NCBI RefSeq assembly: GCF_014698475.1
Contig: NZ_JACJTB010000018.1
Coordinates: 1-64,000, forward strand
Source: Nostoc spongiaeforme FACHB-130
GTDB lineage: Bacteria > Cyanobacteriota > Cyanobacteriia > Cyanobacteriales > Nostocaceae
DNA: 64,000 nucleotides
Direction: 5' to 3'
The position numbers and the translations under genes are program-made. Shown piece after piece: positions 17,805-27,063 of the stretch; positions within the stretch are counted from its first letter, which is position 1, and each line of letters opens with the position of its first letter. A model generated the notes under the pieces. That model worked only from the letters and a program-made list of their open reading frames with translations, was not told where the DNA came from and made no database searches.

Positions 17805-19169
17805 ATGAGCAAAAAACGCCAGTTTCGTTTAGGTGCATTTATTCAAGCCACTGGACATCATGTTTCGGCTTGGCGACATCCAGATGCACAAATAGACGCT
17901 GGGTTAAATTTCGAGCATTACAAAGAAATTACCCAGACTGCCGAACGTGGCTTATTCGATGCAGTGTTTTTGGCGGACAGTCCAGGGGTTTGGGGTGGCG
18001 CACCAGAAACTCAAAAACGCAATGGTAAGCTTGTTCATTTTGAGCCTGTAACACTTTTTTCGGCCTTGTCTACTGTTACCAAAAACATCGGCTTTATTGC
18101 TACCGCCTCAACTACCTACGAACAACCCTATACCTTGGCTCGTAAATTTGCCTCTTTAGATTATTTAAGTGAAGGCCGGACAGGGTGGAATGTAGTCACC
18201 ACAGGTAATGAAAATGCGGCTGCTAATTTTGGACTTGAGCATCATCCAGAACATAGCCAACGCTACGAACGCGCCCAAGAGTTTGTAGAAGTAGTGAAAG
18301 GTTTGTGGGATAGTTGGGAAGATGATGCCTTTATCCGTGATAGAGAATCTGGTGTTTATTTCGACCCCAAAAAACTGCATATCCTCAATCACAAAGGTAA
18401 ATATTTTTCTGTCAAAGGCCCCTTGAACGTTGCTCGTCCGCCCCAAGGCTATCCAGTAATTGTGCAAGCAGGAGCTTCGGAAGCAGGGCGAGAATTAGCA
18501 GCACAGACTGCTGAGGTGATTTTTACTGCGAATCAAACCCTAGCCGATGCCCAAGAATTTTACGCTGATATCAAAGGTAGGCTCACAAAATATGGGCGTT
18601 CTCCAGAGGATCTAAAAATTATGCCTGGGGCTTTTCCGATCATTGGCCGGACTGAAGAAGAAGCTCAAGAAAAATACGAATTCATTCAATCGTTAATTCA
18701 TCCCGATGTAGCTTGGGGTATTTTGCGAAACTATTACAAAGGTGTTGATTTGTCGAAATATTCTCTAGATGACCTAGCACCTGAATTGCCTAGTGAGACT
18801 AACAACAACAAGAGCCGTCTAAAACTAGTAAAAGATTTGGCTACTCGTGGCACTCTTACACTGCGCCAGTTATATCTAGCTCTGGCTACTGCAAGAGGTC
18901 ATCGCACGATAATTGGTACACCCGAAAGTATTGCCGACCAACTAGAAGAATGGTTCAACAATGGTGCAGCAGATGGTTTTAACATTATGCCGCCCATCTT
19001 GCCTACAGGGTTGGATGACTTCGTTAATTTAGTCGTTCCTATTCTTCAAAAACGCGGTCTATTCCGTACCGAATACGAAGGTCATACCTTGCGGGAAAAC
19101 TTGGGGCTGCGTCGTCCTGTTAATCAATTTGCTGTTCAACAAGTGGATGAAAGATTGGTGCTGGCGTAA
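17805..19169 (+). CDS. NtaA/SnaA/DszA-family flavin-dependent monooxygenase (LLM class)
   Basis: A 454-aa luciferase-like monooxygenase of the NtaA/SnaA/SoxA(DszA) family. Visible family features are the opening FRLGAFIQATGHHVSAWRHP, the segment GRTGWNVVTTGNENAAANFG near residues 124-143, HPEHSQRYERAQEF, and PPQGYPVIVQAGASEAGRELAA near residues 209-230. The length is typical (about 440-460). These enzymes use FMNH2 from a separate reductase to oxidise nitrilotriacetate, dibenzothiophene sulfone and related compounds, cleaving C-N or C-S bonds. It starts a + strand series with amidohydrolase, esterase and aldo/keto reductase genes. Possible reductase partners are the flavin reductase at 46451 or the nitroreductase at 29434, both unlinked. 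Confidence 0.88.
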   Translation: MSKKRQFRLGAFIQATGHHVSAWRHPDAQIDAGLNFEHYKEITQTAERGLFDAVFLADSPGVWGGAPETQKRNGKLVHFEPVTLFSALSTVTKNIGFIATASTTYEQPYTLARKFASLDYLSEGRTGWNVVTTGNENAAANFGLEHHPEHSQRYERAQEFVEVVKGLWDSWEDDAFIRDRESGVYFDPKKLHILNHKGKYFSVKGPLNVARPPQGYPVIVQAGASEAGRELAAQTAEVIFTANQTLADAQEFYADIKGRLTKYGRSPEDLKIMPGAFPIIGRTEEEAQEKYEFIQSLIHPDVAWGILRNYYKGVDLSKYSLDDLAPELPSETNNNKSRLKLVKDLATRGTLTLRQLYLALATARGHRTIIGTPESIADQLEEWFNNGAADGFNIMPPILPTGLDDFVNLVVPILQKRGLFRTEYEGHTLRENLGLRRPVNQFAVQQVDERLVLA

Positions 19170-19294
19170 GTTAATTTCTCACGGATGGTTAAGCCATATT
19201 TTTTAAAACGCCTCTTTTGCAGATCACCGCCTAGGTGCTGCACATTTCCTCGTAGATAGCTGACTTGATTTGTAATTTTTTCCAGGACAAAAAC

Positions 19295-20833
19295 ATGACT
19301 GAATATAGCAGATTAAAAACTTCGCGCTCCGCAGCAATTAGAGCAACTTTAGATTACCCAATCATTGACACCGACGTTCACACTAATGATTTCACTCCGG
19401 CACTTGAGGATTACATTGCTAATTACGGTGGTTCTAAACTCGTAGACGAATTACGCAAAGCTGAATCTTCTCGTCTTAATTCCAAAGTCAACGGTAAAGA
19501 CTGGTATCAACAAACCCCAGAAGAACGTCAATACAACCGCACAATTCGTTCTCCTTGGTGGGCAAGAGTTACCCGCAATACTCTAGATTTAGCTACTTAT
19601 ACTTTGCCCGAACTCTTCTATCAGCGTCAGGCAGAACAGGGATCAGATTATTCTGTATTGTTTCCTAATAACGTTCTTGCACCTGCGGGAGCTAAACCAG
19701 AACATCGCCAAGCACTGCAACGGGCTGTAAATCATTATCATGCAGACTTGTATCGGAAATATAGCGATCGCCTGACGGTGGTAGCTGGCATCCCGATGAC
19801 TACTCCTCAAGAAGCAGTTGAAGAGTTAGAGTTTGCTGTAGAAACACTAGGGTTAAAAGTAGCAAATATTCCTGGTGGTGTGAAACGGCCAATTAAGGCG
19901 ATCGCAGATAAATATCCATCTGACCAATTCCCGGAAATCGCTAAATATGCCTCTTACATCGACTTCTACGGCTTAGATAGTGAATACGACTACGATCCAT
20001 TCTGGGCAAAAGCCGTTGAATTAGGTGTACCCATTACTACCCATTACGGCAGTCAAGGTTGGACTGGACGCTCTTCTATCAGCAACTACATGAACAACCA
20101 CATCGGTCACTTTGCCGATGGTTCACAAGCATTCGCCAAAGCACTGTTCTTTGGTGGTGTTACCAAGCGTTTCCCACAATTGCGCGTAGCTATGCTTGAA
20201 GGTGGTGCAGATTGGGGCGCACACGTCTACATTCATTTAGTAGACCGTTTCTCCAAGCGCAGCCTCAAAGGACTGCAAAATTACAACCCAGAACTAACAA
20301 ATTCTGATGAGTTATTCGCATTGTTTGAGCGTTTTGGTAGTGAATTCCTAGAAGCCCATGCGCTGAGTAAAGAAGAATTGACAAAGAGTGTTTTAGGTTC
20401 TTCCTTTAACCGCCATAGCCGTTCACCAGTTGGTAGCGAATTAGAAGACTTTGCTGCGGCTGGGATTGAAAGCATTGAAGATATTCGCGATCGCTGGGTG
20501 AATACTTTCTTCTTTGGTTCTGAATCTGACGATCGCACCATTGGCGCAGCATTCAACGATAAAGCCAATCCCTTGGGTGTGAAAATCAACGCCATCTATT
20601 CCTCTGATGTTGGTCACTGGGATGTACCCGACTTGACAGATCCTCTAGCAGAAAGCTGGGATTTAGTGCAAGAAGGGGTGATTTCTGAAGCTGACTTTAA
20701 AGCTTATGTCTTCGGTAATCCTTATAAGTTCTACACCCAAGCTAACCCTGACTTCTTCAAGGGTACAGCGATTGAATCCAAGGTAAACAACCTTGCGTCT
20801 CCACAAGCTGATAAAAACCTTGTAGTCGCTTAA
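19295..20833 (+). CDS. Amidohydrolase family protein (amidohydrolase 2 / ACMSD-like)
   Basis: A 512-aa TIM-barrel metal-dependent hydrolase. DTDVH near residues 26-30 matches the first metal motif, written DVH rather than the more common DxHxH. THYGSQGW near residue 246, LEGGADWGAHVYIH near residue 300 and YSSDVGHWD near residue 435 hold the remaining conserved His, Glu and Asp positions of the amidohydrolase_2 family. Members hydrolyse or decarboxylate aromatic and cyclic acids. I chose ATG 19295, preceded by CCAGGAC, over an upstream in-frame ATG without a good ribosome site. It follows the monooxygenase gene by 125 bp and is probably co-transcribed. The substrate is unknown. Confidence 0.85.
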   Translation: MTEYSRLKTSRSAAIRATLDYPIIDTDVHTNDFTPALEDYIANYGGSKLVDELRKAESSRLNSKVNGKDWYQQTPEERQYNRTIRSPWWARVTRNTLDLATYTLPELFYQRQAEQGSDYSVLFPNNVLAPAGAKPEHRQALQRAVNHYHADLYRKYSDRLTVVAGIPMTTPQEAVEELEFAVETLGLKVANIPGGVKRPIKAIADKYPSDQFPEIAKYASYIDFYGLDSEYDYDPFWAKAVELGVPITTHYGSQGWTGRSSISNYMNNHIGHFADGSQAFAKALFFGGVTKRFPQLRVAMLEGGADWGAHVYIHLVDRFSKRSLKGLQNYNPELTNSDELFALFERFGSEFLEAHALSKEELTKSVLGSSFNRHSRSPVGSELEDFAAAGIESIEDIRDRWVNTFFFGSESDDRTIGAAFNDKANPLGVKINAIYSSDVGHWDVPDLTDPLAESWDLVQEGVISEADFKAYVFGNPYKFYTQANPDFFKGTAIESKVNNLASPQADKNLVVA

Positions 20834-20854
20834 ATCTTTGCTGTGAGACTACAA

Positions 20855-20885
20855 GATCCCCGACTTCTTAAAGAAGTCGGGGATC
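20855..20885 (+). terminator. Strong hairpin after amidohydrolase gene
   Basis: A perfect 15-bp inverted repeat GATCCCCGACTTCTT / AAGAAGTCGGGGATC with a 1-nt centre. There is no T-run, so it may act as a repeat or mRNA-stability hairpin rather than a true terminator. Degenerate relatives lie at 46334-46359 and 61944-61966. Confidence 0.55.
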
Positions 20886-20919
20886 TGACCACCAAACATA
20901 CACTTGAGGAATTACAACT

Positions 20920-21573
20920 ATGGCTATCGAACGTCGCTCTGGTTTATTGCCTTATCTGTTCTCTGCTGTTGCTGAAGATGCCAACAAACCCGCGCCTCTG
21001 GTTGTGTTTTTACATGGCGCACGCGATCGCGGTAATGATTTAGATGTGCTGCTGAAATGGGGTTTACCTCGTTTTGTGAATGAATCCAGCCCCTTACCTT
21101 ACTTCTTTTTAGCACCCCAACTTCCTGAAGGGCAGACTTGGGTGGAGCGAGAATCAGATGTAATCGCTTTGTTGGATAATTTTATCGCCTCCCGGCCTAT
21201 CGATCCGTCTCGTGTCATTATATCTGGGTTCAGCTTAGGTACGGCTGGGGCATGGCACATCGCTGCTTCTCATCCTGGTCGCTTTGCTGGACTGGTAGCG
21301 GTATCTGGTCGTGTTCCCAAAACTTTAGAAGCCAGTCAATTAGATGCACTCAAGGAAATTCCGATCCAAATATTCCAAGGTGCTAAGGACGAAAAGCTCT
21401 CAGTTGAAGATACGCAGCAGATTGTCGATACCTTGCGCGGATTGGGGGGAACAGTAGATTTTACTGTACTGCCTGAAGGCGATCATTTTATTGCCGATGA
21501 AGTTTACACTGATTTGAAATTGCAACAGTGGTTTGTTTCTCAGAGTCGTCGTCAAGCTTCTGTAGTTGTCTGA
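20920..21573 (+). CDS. Alpha/beta hydrolase, phospholipase/carboxylesterase type
   Basis: A 217-aa serine hydrolase of the small carboxylesterase/phospholipase group. VVFLHGARDRGND carries the oxyanion-hole HG near residue 31, the nucleophile elbow is GFSLG near residues 107-111, and the acid and base are likely the Asp of GAKDEK and the His of GDHFIADE. No signal peptide is visible, so it is cytoplasmic. Start ATG 20920 follows TTGAGGAATTACAACT. Lying between amidohydrolase and aldo/keto reductase genes, it probably hydrolyses an ester intermediate of the same substrate; this is inferred from position only. Confidence 0.85.
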   Translation: MAIERRSGLLPYLFSAVAEDANKPAPLVVFLHGARDRGNDLDVLLKWGLPRFVNESSPLPYFFLAPQLPEGQTWVERESDVIALLDNFIASRPIDPSRVIISGFSLGTAGAWHIAASHPGRFAGLVAVSGRVPKTLEASQLDALKEIPIQIFQGAKDEKLSVEDTQQIVDTLRGLGGTVDFTVLPEGDHFIADEVYTDLKLQQWFVSQSRRQASVVV

Positions 21574-21652
21574 GGCGGAATATCGAGAAACTAACTGCTA
21601 GATTTTAGACCTCTTGCATAAATTTTTTTGTCTCACGCAAAGACGCAAAGAA

Positions 21653-22651
21653 ATGACATTATCAACAACTAAACTCGGTAAAACGGGATTGACTGTTTCC
21701 CGTCTCTGTCTGGGTACAATGACTTTCGGCTTGCAGACAGATGAAGAAACTTCCAGACGTATCCTCGATACTGCGGCTGAAGCTGGTATCAATTTTCTTG
21801 ATACAGCTGATGTTTATCCGCTTGGCGGAGGATTAACTACAGCTGGAAGTACCGAAGAAATTATTGGGCGTTGGCTCAAAGGTAAACGCGAACATTTTAT
21901 CTTAGCGACAAAGGCTGTTGGCCGGGTTGGCACTGCGCCTTGGGATCAAGGTGCTTCTCGCAAACATATATTAGATGCGATCGATGCTTCCCTCAGAAGA
22001 TTGAGAACTGATTATGTTGACTTGTACCAATTACATTCTGATGATGCTTCAACTCCTCTTGATGAAACTCTAGAAGCATTGGATACTATAGTTCGTGCTG
22101 GAAAAGTACGCTATATCGGGGTTTCTAACTTCTTAGCTTACCGACTGGCTCGCGCTTTGGGTCGTGCCGAGGTGAGAAATTTGACCCGTTTTGTGTCAAT
22201 TCAACCCCGCTACAATTTGTTGTTCCGCGAGATTGAGCGAGAACTTTTACCACTGGCGCAAGAAGAAGGATTAGGTGTAATTCCTTACAATCCTTTGGCA
22301 GGTGGTTTACTGACTGGGAAGCATAACCTTGCTCAAGGCCCTACGGAAGGTACACGTTTTACTCTGGGGACTGCGGCGGAACGTTATCAAGAACGTTATT
22401 GGCGCGATCGCGAGTTTAATACTGTTGAGGAATTACGTACAGTTGCAGAATTCGCTGGATTGCCACTCACTACTTTAGCAGTAGCTTGGGTTTTGGCTAA
22501 TCCGATTATTACGGCTCCCATTATTGGTGCTAGCCGTCCAGAACAACTCGCTGACAGCCTCAAAGCCACAGAAGTAAAACTCGACGACAATTTGAAACAA
22601 AAGCTAGACGACATCACCGCCGAATACCGCAAGGGTGATTCTCTGCGTTAG
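21653..22651 (+). CDS. Aldo/keto reductase
   Basis: A 332-aa NADPH-dependent aldo/keto reductase. The catalytic tetrad is visible: Asp and Tyr in FLDTADVYP near residues 46-54, Lys in ILATKA and His in LYQLHSDD. The C-terminal cofactor segment APIIGASRPEQLADS is intact. The start at ATG 21653 fits the family opening (STTKLGKTGLTVSRLCLGTM). The family reduces aldehydes and ketones or runs the reverse reaction. The stop codon lies 2 bp before the ABC exporter start, so the two are translationally coupled. It probably acts on a carbonyl product of the preceding monooxygenase/hydrolase genes (inference). Confidence 0.88.
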   Translation: MTLSTTKLGKTGLTVSRLCLGTMTFGLQTDEETSRRILDTAAEAGINFLDTADVYPLGGGLTTAGSTEEIIGRWLKGKREHFILATKAVGRVGTAPWDQGASRKHILDAIDASLRRLRTDYVDLYQLHSDDASTPLDETLEALDTIVRAGKVRYIGVSNFLAYRLARALGRAEVRNLTRFVSIQPRYNLLFREIERELLPLAQEEGLGVIPYNPLAGGLLTGKHNLAQGPTEGTRFTLGTAAERYQERYWRDREFNTVEELRTVAEFAGLPLTTLAVAWVLANPIITAPIIGASRPEQLADSLKATEVKLDDNLKQKLDDITAEYRKGDSLR

Positions 22652-22653
22652 GA

Positions 22654-24498
22654 ATGAAAATTAATTCAGCATTCATGCCCAAAAAGTCCAGAAAATTTAA
22701 ATCCTTTCAACGTGCTGCCGATGCGCCACCCTTGCCGGAGACGACCTTTAAGTTCATTTGCTATTTCGTGAACCAGTTCCGCTGGTGGTATGTGGCAATG
22801 GTGATTTTGGAGGTAATACACGCAACTTGTGGAATCATGTTACCTTATGCCATTGGCGAAATCATCCGGAGTGTGACGCGATCGCCAGGGGACAGTAAGG
22901 AGATTTTTCATGCTGTCAGCCAACCTCTGATGTTGTTCACCGCCTTGAGTTTGGGTGAAGTGGTATTTGGGCGATCAGCTGGACTTTTGCAGACTATCCT
23001 CCATCCGATCCACCGACAGCACATCGTCCGATCGCTCTATGCTTACTTGCAGCATCATTCTCATCGCTACCTCAGCAGCAGTTTTGCAGGGTCATTGGCA
23101 CATCGGATCAGCGAAACTTCTCTGGGTGTCACACAGACGATGCAAATGCTGATTAGTGAATTTATGGCAGTAATTATCGTGTATATCGTCGCCACGATTT
23201 TACTGTATCGCGCCTATCCTCCTCTAGCTGCACTCGTGGGAGCGTGGGCAGTTCTGTTCATCAGTATTTCGTTCTGGTTGGCAACTCGCTGCCGAATTTA
23301 TTCCCGCAAAGCCGCAGCAGCCAGAAGTGAGACAACTGGCATCATCGTAGATGCGGTAACAAATCTTACTAGTAGCAAACTATTTGCTCGTCTGGGTTTT
23401 GAACGACGTTATTTGAATGAGCGGTTAAAGCACGAACTTAAAGAGGTGAGAAAGTCCAACTGGTACTCGGAGCGAATTCGCTGGTTTCAGTATATCTCAG
23501 CAGCAATCCTGAAAATTGGCACTTTGTATTACTCTCTCTTACTCTGGAGTCAGGGTAAAATTGCTGCCGCTGATTTTGTTGTCGCCACCAGTTTGTCACT
23601 GTTAATCATCAGCGAAGCCCGAAATTTAAGCAAACGGTTTCTCGAATTTTTTGAACATATCGGTAATATTGCTAATGGCGTTCTGACTATTGTTCAACCC
23701 CATGAACTTATTGATGGAGATCATGCGATCGCCCATTCAATTACTCAGGGACAGATTGAGTTTCGCCAAGTGAATTTTAGTTACTCACTTGGGAAAAAAG
23801 TATTTGACAACCTTTCTATCATCATCCAACCAGGCCAGCGTGTCGGGCTGGTTGGCTTCTCTGGCTCTGGAAAATCCACCTTCGTCAATCTGATTTTGCG
23901 TCAATTTGACCCCCAATCTGGACAGATTCTGATTGATGGGGTTGATATTCAAGATATGACGCAAGATGCCCTACACTCCCAAATTAGCTTGATTCCCCAA
24001 GATCCATCTCTGTTCCATCGGACATTAATAGAAAATATTCGTTATGGGCGAATAGATGCGACCGACGAGGCAGTGATTGAGGCAGCACGTCAAGCCTATG
24101 CTCACGATTTTATCGCTCAGATTAAGGAAGGGTATGATTCTTTGGTAGGTGAACGTGGTGTCAAACTTTCTGGAGGGCAAAGACAAAGGATTGCGATCGC
24201 ACGAGTTATCCTCAAAGATGCGCCGATCCTAATTCTAGATGAAGCCACCTCCAGCCTCGATTCCATCACTGAAAAAGCGATCCAAGATACTTTAGATTCA
24301 TTGATGGATGGAAAAACCGTGATTGTAGTGGCGCATAGACTATCTACTATTGCCCATCTAGACCGCATTTTGGTATTTGACCAAGGTCGCATTATCGAAG
24401 ATGGCACTCATACTACACTGCTAACACGCCGTGGTGCTTACTACAAGTTATGGAAAATGCAGGCAGGTGGATTTTTACCTGTAGGAGTTAATAACTAG
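22654..24498 (+). CDS. ABC exporter with fused membrane and ATPase domains
   Basis: A 614-aa half-transporter of the ABCB/MsbA type. Residues 30-340 carry about six membrane segments. The ATPase domain has Walker A GFSGSGKST near residue 404, signature [14 protein letters not shown], Walker B LILDEATSSLD and H-loop VVAHRLST. It would act as a homodimer exporting a lipophilic compound or peptide. It starts 2 bp after the aldo/keto reductase stop; an internal ATG at 22675 is an alternative start. Its GC-rich wording and frequent GATCG differ slightly from its neighbours, which may point to a separate origin. The cargo is unknown. Confidence 0.88.
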   Translation: MKINSAFMPKKSRKFKSFQRAADAPPLPETTFKFICYFVNQFRWWYVAMVILEVIHATCGIMLPYAIGEIIRSVTRSPGDSKEIFHAVSQPLMLFTALSLGEVVFGRSAGLLQTILHPIHRQHIVRSLYAYLQHHSHRYLSSSFAGSLAHRISETSLGVTQTMQMLISEFMAVIIVYIVATILLYRAYPPLAALVGAWAVLFISISFWLATRCRIYSRKAAAARSETTGIIVDAVTNLTSSKLFARLGFERRYLNERLKHELKEVRKSNWYSERIRWFQYISAAILKIGTLYYSLLLWSQGKIAAADFVVATSLSLLIISEARNLSKRFLEFFEHIGNIANGVLTIVQPHELIDGDHAIAHSITQGQIEFRQVNFSYSLGKKVFDNLSIIIQPGQRVGLVGFSGSGKSTFVNLILRQFDPQSGQILIDGVDIQDMTQDALHSQISLIPQDPSLFHRTLIENIRYGRIDATDEAVIEAARQAYAHDFIAQIKEGYDSLVGERGVKLSGGQRQRIAIARVILKDAPILILDEATSSLDSITEKAIQDTLDSLMDGKTVIVVAHRLSTIAHLDRILVFDQGRIIEDGTHTTLLTRRGAYYKLWKMQAGGFLPVGVNN

Positions 24499-24607
24499 AA
24501 TTAGGACTTACTCATGACTAACAAAACATCCAATGTTTTGTATATCCCTATACTCCTAACTTGACTTTCAACACCTTCTCTCAGGAATTATTTATTTCAC
24601 TGCACAT

Positions 24608-25675
24608 ATGACTAAAATATTCAACACTCGCCGCCGTTTTATCCGGTTTGGTACAGCAAGTTTATTGGGTTTATCAACTGCCTTGGTTATCAGTAGTTGC
24701 AACCCCACAACCTCAACATTGGAAACATCTAATACTACAACGAATGTATCAGCTACCAGTGGCATCAAAACGAAAGTTCTGCGTATGGGGTATCAACAAG
24801 CTGGCGATTTGGTGAGGGTGACAGGAGTATTAGAAAAACGTCTAGAACCTTTGGGTATCAAAGTCGAATGGGCGCAATTTGCTCAAGGGCCACAGCTTAT
24901 GGAAGCGATGAATGTAGATAAAATCGATTTGGGTTCTGTAGGAGAAACACCGCCAATCTTTGCCCAAGCTGCTGGTGCTGATATTGTTTATGTGGTTGGT
25001 TCACGACGCACCGAAAAAAGTGGTAGAGGAAGTGCGATCGCTGTTCCCCCAGATTCATCTATTAAGAGTGTCAAAGATATTAAGGGGCAAAAAGTAGTTT
25101 TTCAAAAAGCTTCTGCTTCTCACTATTTCATTATTAGAGCTTTAGAAGATGTAGGTTTAAAACCTGAAGATATACAAGTCCTAAGTATACCTAATGTAGA
25201 AGCTAGTAGTGCATTTCTAGAAGGGAAAATTCCTGTTTGGGTAACTGGTGATCCTCATTTAGCGAGGGCTGAAAAATTAGGTAAGGTGCGGATTATCAAA
25301 ACTGCCCAAGGGCTTGACACTCCGGGGGGATATTACATTGGTAGAAGACAGTTTGCTATTGATAATCCAGAATTACTGCGAATTGTAATTGAGGAAATTG
25401 ATAAAATTCAACGCTGGGCAGAAGCTAATCCCGAAGAAACAGCAAAATTAATTATGCCTCATCAAAGACTAGATCCAGCAGTGATGGATTTGGTACTTAG
25501 TCGTCGTAGCTATGGGCTAAGAGCTATTTCTCCTGAGTTAATCGAAGAACAACAAAGAGTTGCTGATTACTTCTATAAAAATGGCTTGCTTCCTAAACCT
25601 GTTAATATTCAAGAAGCTGTGCTGACATCTGAACAATATGCAGCTATTACTCCTACGACAATTAGCCAGAAATAA
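24608..25675 (+). CDS. Aliphatic sulfonate ABC transporter substrate-binding lipoprotein (SsuA-like)
   Basis: A 355-aa lipoprotein. The N-terminus has a twin-arginine-like RRRFIRFG followed by a hydrophobic stretch and VISSC with Cys31 as the lipidation site. The mature protein shows the SsuA pattern: LRMGYQQAGDLVR, GPQLMEAMNVDKIDLGSVGETPPIFAQAAGA, then VKDIKGQKVVFQKASASHYF. It is clearly related to the protein at 30267 and less so to 5047. No permease or ATPase gene is adjacent; SsuBC at 13144-14857 is the only candidate pump here. It follows the ABC exporter by 110 bp and may have its own promoter. Confidence 0.88.
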   Translation: MTKIFNTRRRFIRFGTASLLGLSTALVISSCNPTTSTLETSNTTTNVSATSGIKTKVLRMGYQQAGDLVRVTGVLEKRLEPLGIKVEWAQFAQGPQLMEAMNVDKIDLGSVGETPPIFAQAAGADIVYVVGSRRTEKSGRGSAIAVPPDSSIKSVKDIKGQKVVFQKASASHYFIIRALEDVGLKPEDIQVLSIPNVEASSAFLEGKIPVWVTGDPHLARAEKLGKVRIIKTAQGLDTPGGYYIGRRQFAIDNPELLRIVIEEIDKIQRWAEANPEETAKLIMPHQRLDPAVMDLVLSRRSYGLRAISPELIEEQQRVADYFYKNGLLPKPVNIQEAVLTSEQYAAITPTTISQK

Positions 25676-25736
25676 AGGAACAGGGAACAGAAGTATAGGA
25701 TAAGAAATAGTGTTTCTTGAGTTTACACCAACCTTC

Positions 25737-27014
25737 TTACTCCTTTTTTTCATACTCTTGTAATGCTCCTAATTTGGCAATTCCTGGCCAAATTGTAGCT
25801 ACAGCAATCACAACAAAAATTGTGCCAATTCCACCACTAACTACAGAAATGATAGGGCCAAATAAAGCCGCAGCTAGTCCTGATTCAAACCCTCCTAACT
25901 CGTTTGAGGCACTAATAAATACACTATTAATCGCAGCAACGCGACCGCGTAAATGATCTGGTGTTCTAATTTGCACTAAGGTATGACGAATCACAACGCT
26001 AATTGTGTCTAGTGCGCCACTCAGCATTAGCATCAATAATGACAGCCAAAACCAACGCGATAGCCCAAAGATAATTGTCACAACACCAAAGCCAACTACT
26101 GACCAAAGTAAAGCAGGCCCAGCTTTGCGTAAAGGTGGTAAATATGCCAGTACAACTGCCATAAATAATGCACCAATAGAGGGGGCTGCTTGCAGGTAGC
26201 CTAACTCTAACGGCCCTACCCGTAAAATATCTTTGGCGAAGATAGGTAGTAGCGCGATCGCACCTCCCAACAACACTGCAAACATATCCAAGGTAATGGC
26301 TGCTAAAATCATCTGGTTCTCCCAGACAAACTTAGCCCCAGCCCAAAGAGCTTTGAGTGAGATTGGTTCTGTAGAACGAATAGTTTGTTGTTTTGAGATT
26401 GCCGCAGTTAAGATAAAACACATTAATCCAGCAACTGCTGCCAGCACATATACCCCTGTCGCACCTCCTAAGAAGGCAATGCCAAATCCACCCAAGGCTG
26501 GGCCGATGACTGAAGCTAACTGAAAGCTACTACTATTCCAAGTGGCTGCATTGGTAAAGGCACTAACAGGTATCAATTGCCACATCAAGGCATCACTGGC
26601 AGGCTTTAAGAATGCTCTAGCAATCCCTGTGAATACCAAGCAGACATAAAATAAAATTACTGCGCCTTTAGTCCAAGAAAGTACAGCCAAGGCTAGGGAA
26701 CATAAAGCTAATAGTATTACTGACAGCAACATTGTCAGTTTGCGATCGTGGCGATCTGCTATATGTCCAGTAATCAAGGTAAGGGCAATCATGGGCAAGA
26801 CTTGGGCTAACCCAACCCCACCTAATGCTAAAGCTGAATTTGTGCGATCGTACAATTCCCAACCAATGGCCACAGTCTGCATTTGTGAACCAATAAACAA
26901 AAGTAAACGCCCAATCGTAAATAGTCGATAATCTCGAAACCTCAATGCTGCAAAAGGATCGTGTTGTGCAGACTTAATTTTAAAGAGGTTTATTTTCTGT
27001 TTGCTCGAAGACAT
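25737..27014 (-). CDS. MFS transporter (MFS_3 group)
   Basis: A 425-aa inner-membrane carrier with about 12 membrane segments. The opening ALRFRDYRLFTIGRLLLFIG and loop motif GHIADRHDRK mark the same MFS_3 group as the protein at 7961, though they are not close copies. It ends in a charged EYEKKE tail. It is transcribed toward the SsuA-like gene (converging) and lies 49 bp after the DrrB-like permease gene in transcription order, so the three export genes 28729 to 25737 could be one operon. Substrate unknown; drug or metabolite efflux is the usual role. Confidence 0.85.
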   Translation of the reverse strand: MSSSKQKINLFKIKSAQHDPFAALRFRDYRLFTIGRLLLFIGSQMQTVAIGWELYDRTNSALALGGVGLAQVLPMIALTLITGHIADRHDRKLTMLLSVILLALCSLALAVLSWTKGAVILFYVCLVFTGIARAFLKPASDALMWQLIPVSAFTNAATWNSSSFQLASVIGPALGGFGIAFLGGATGVYVLAAVAGLMCFILTAAISKQQTIRSTEPISLKALWAGAKFVWENQMILAAITLDMFAVLLGGAIALLPIFAKDILRVGPLELGYLQAAPSIGALFMAVVLAYLPPLRKAGPALLWSVVGFGVVTIIFGLSRWFWLSLLMLMLSGALDTISVVIRHTLVQIRTPDHLRGRVAAINSVFISASNELGGFESGLAAALFGPIISVVSGGIGTIFVVIAVATIWPGIAKLGALQEYEKKE

Positions 27015-27063
27015 TTTTTAGTAAAGCTAACCCTTGTTCAATCTGAAAAACATATTCTCCTGA

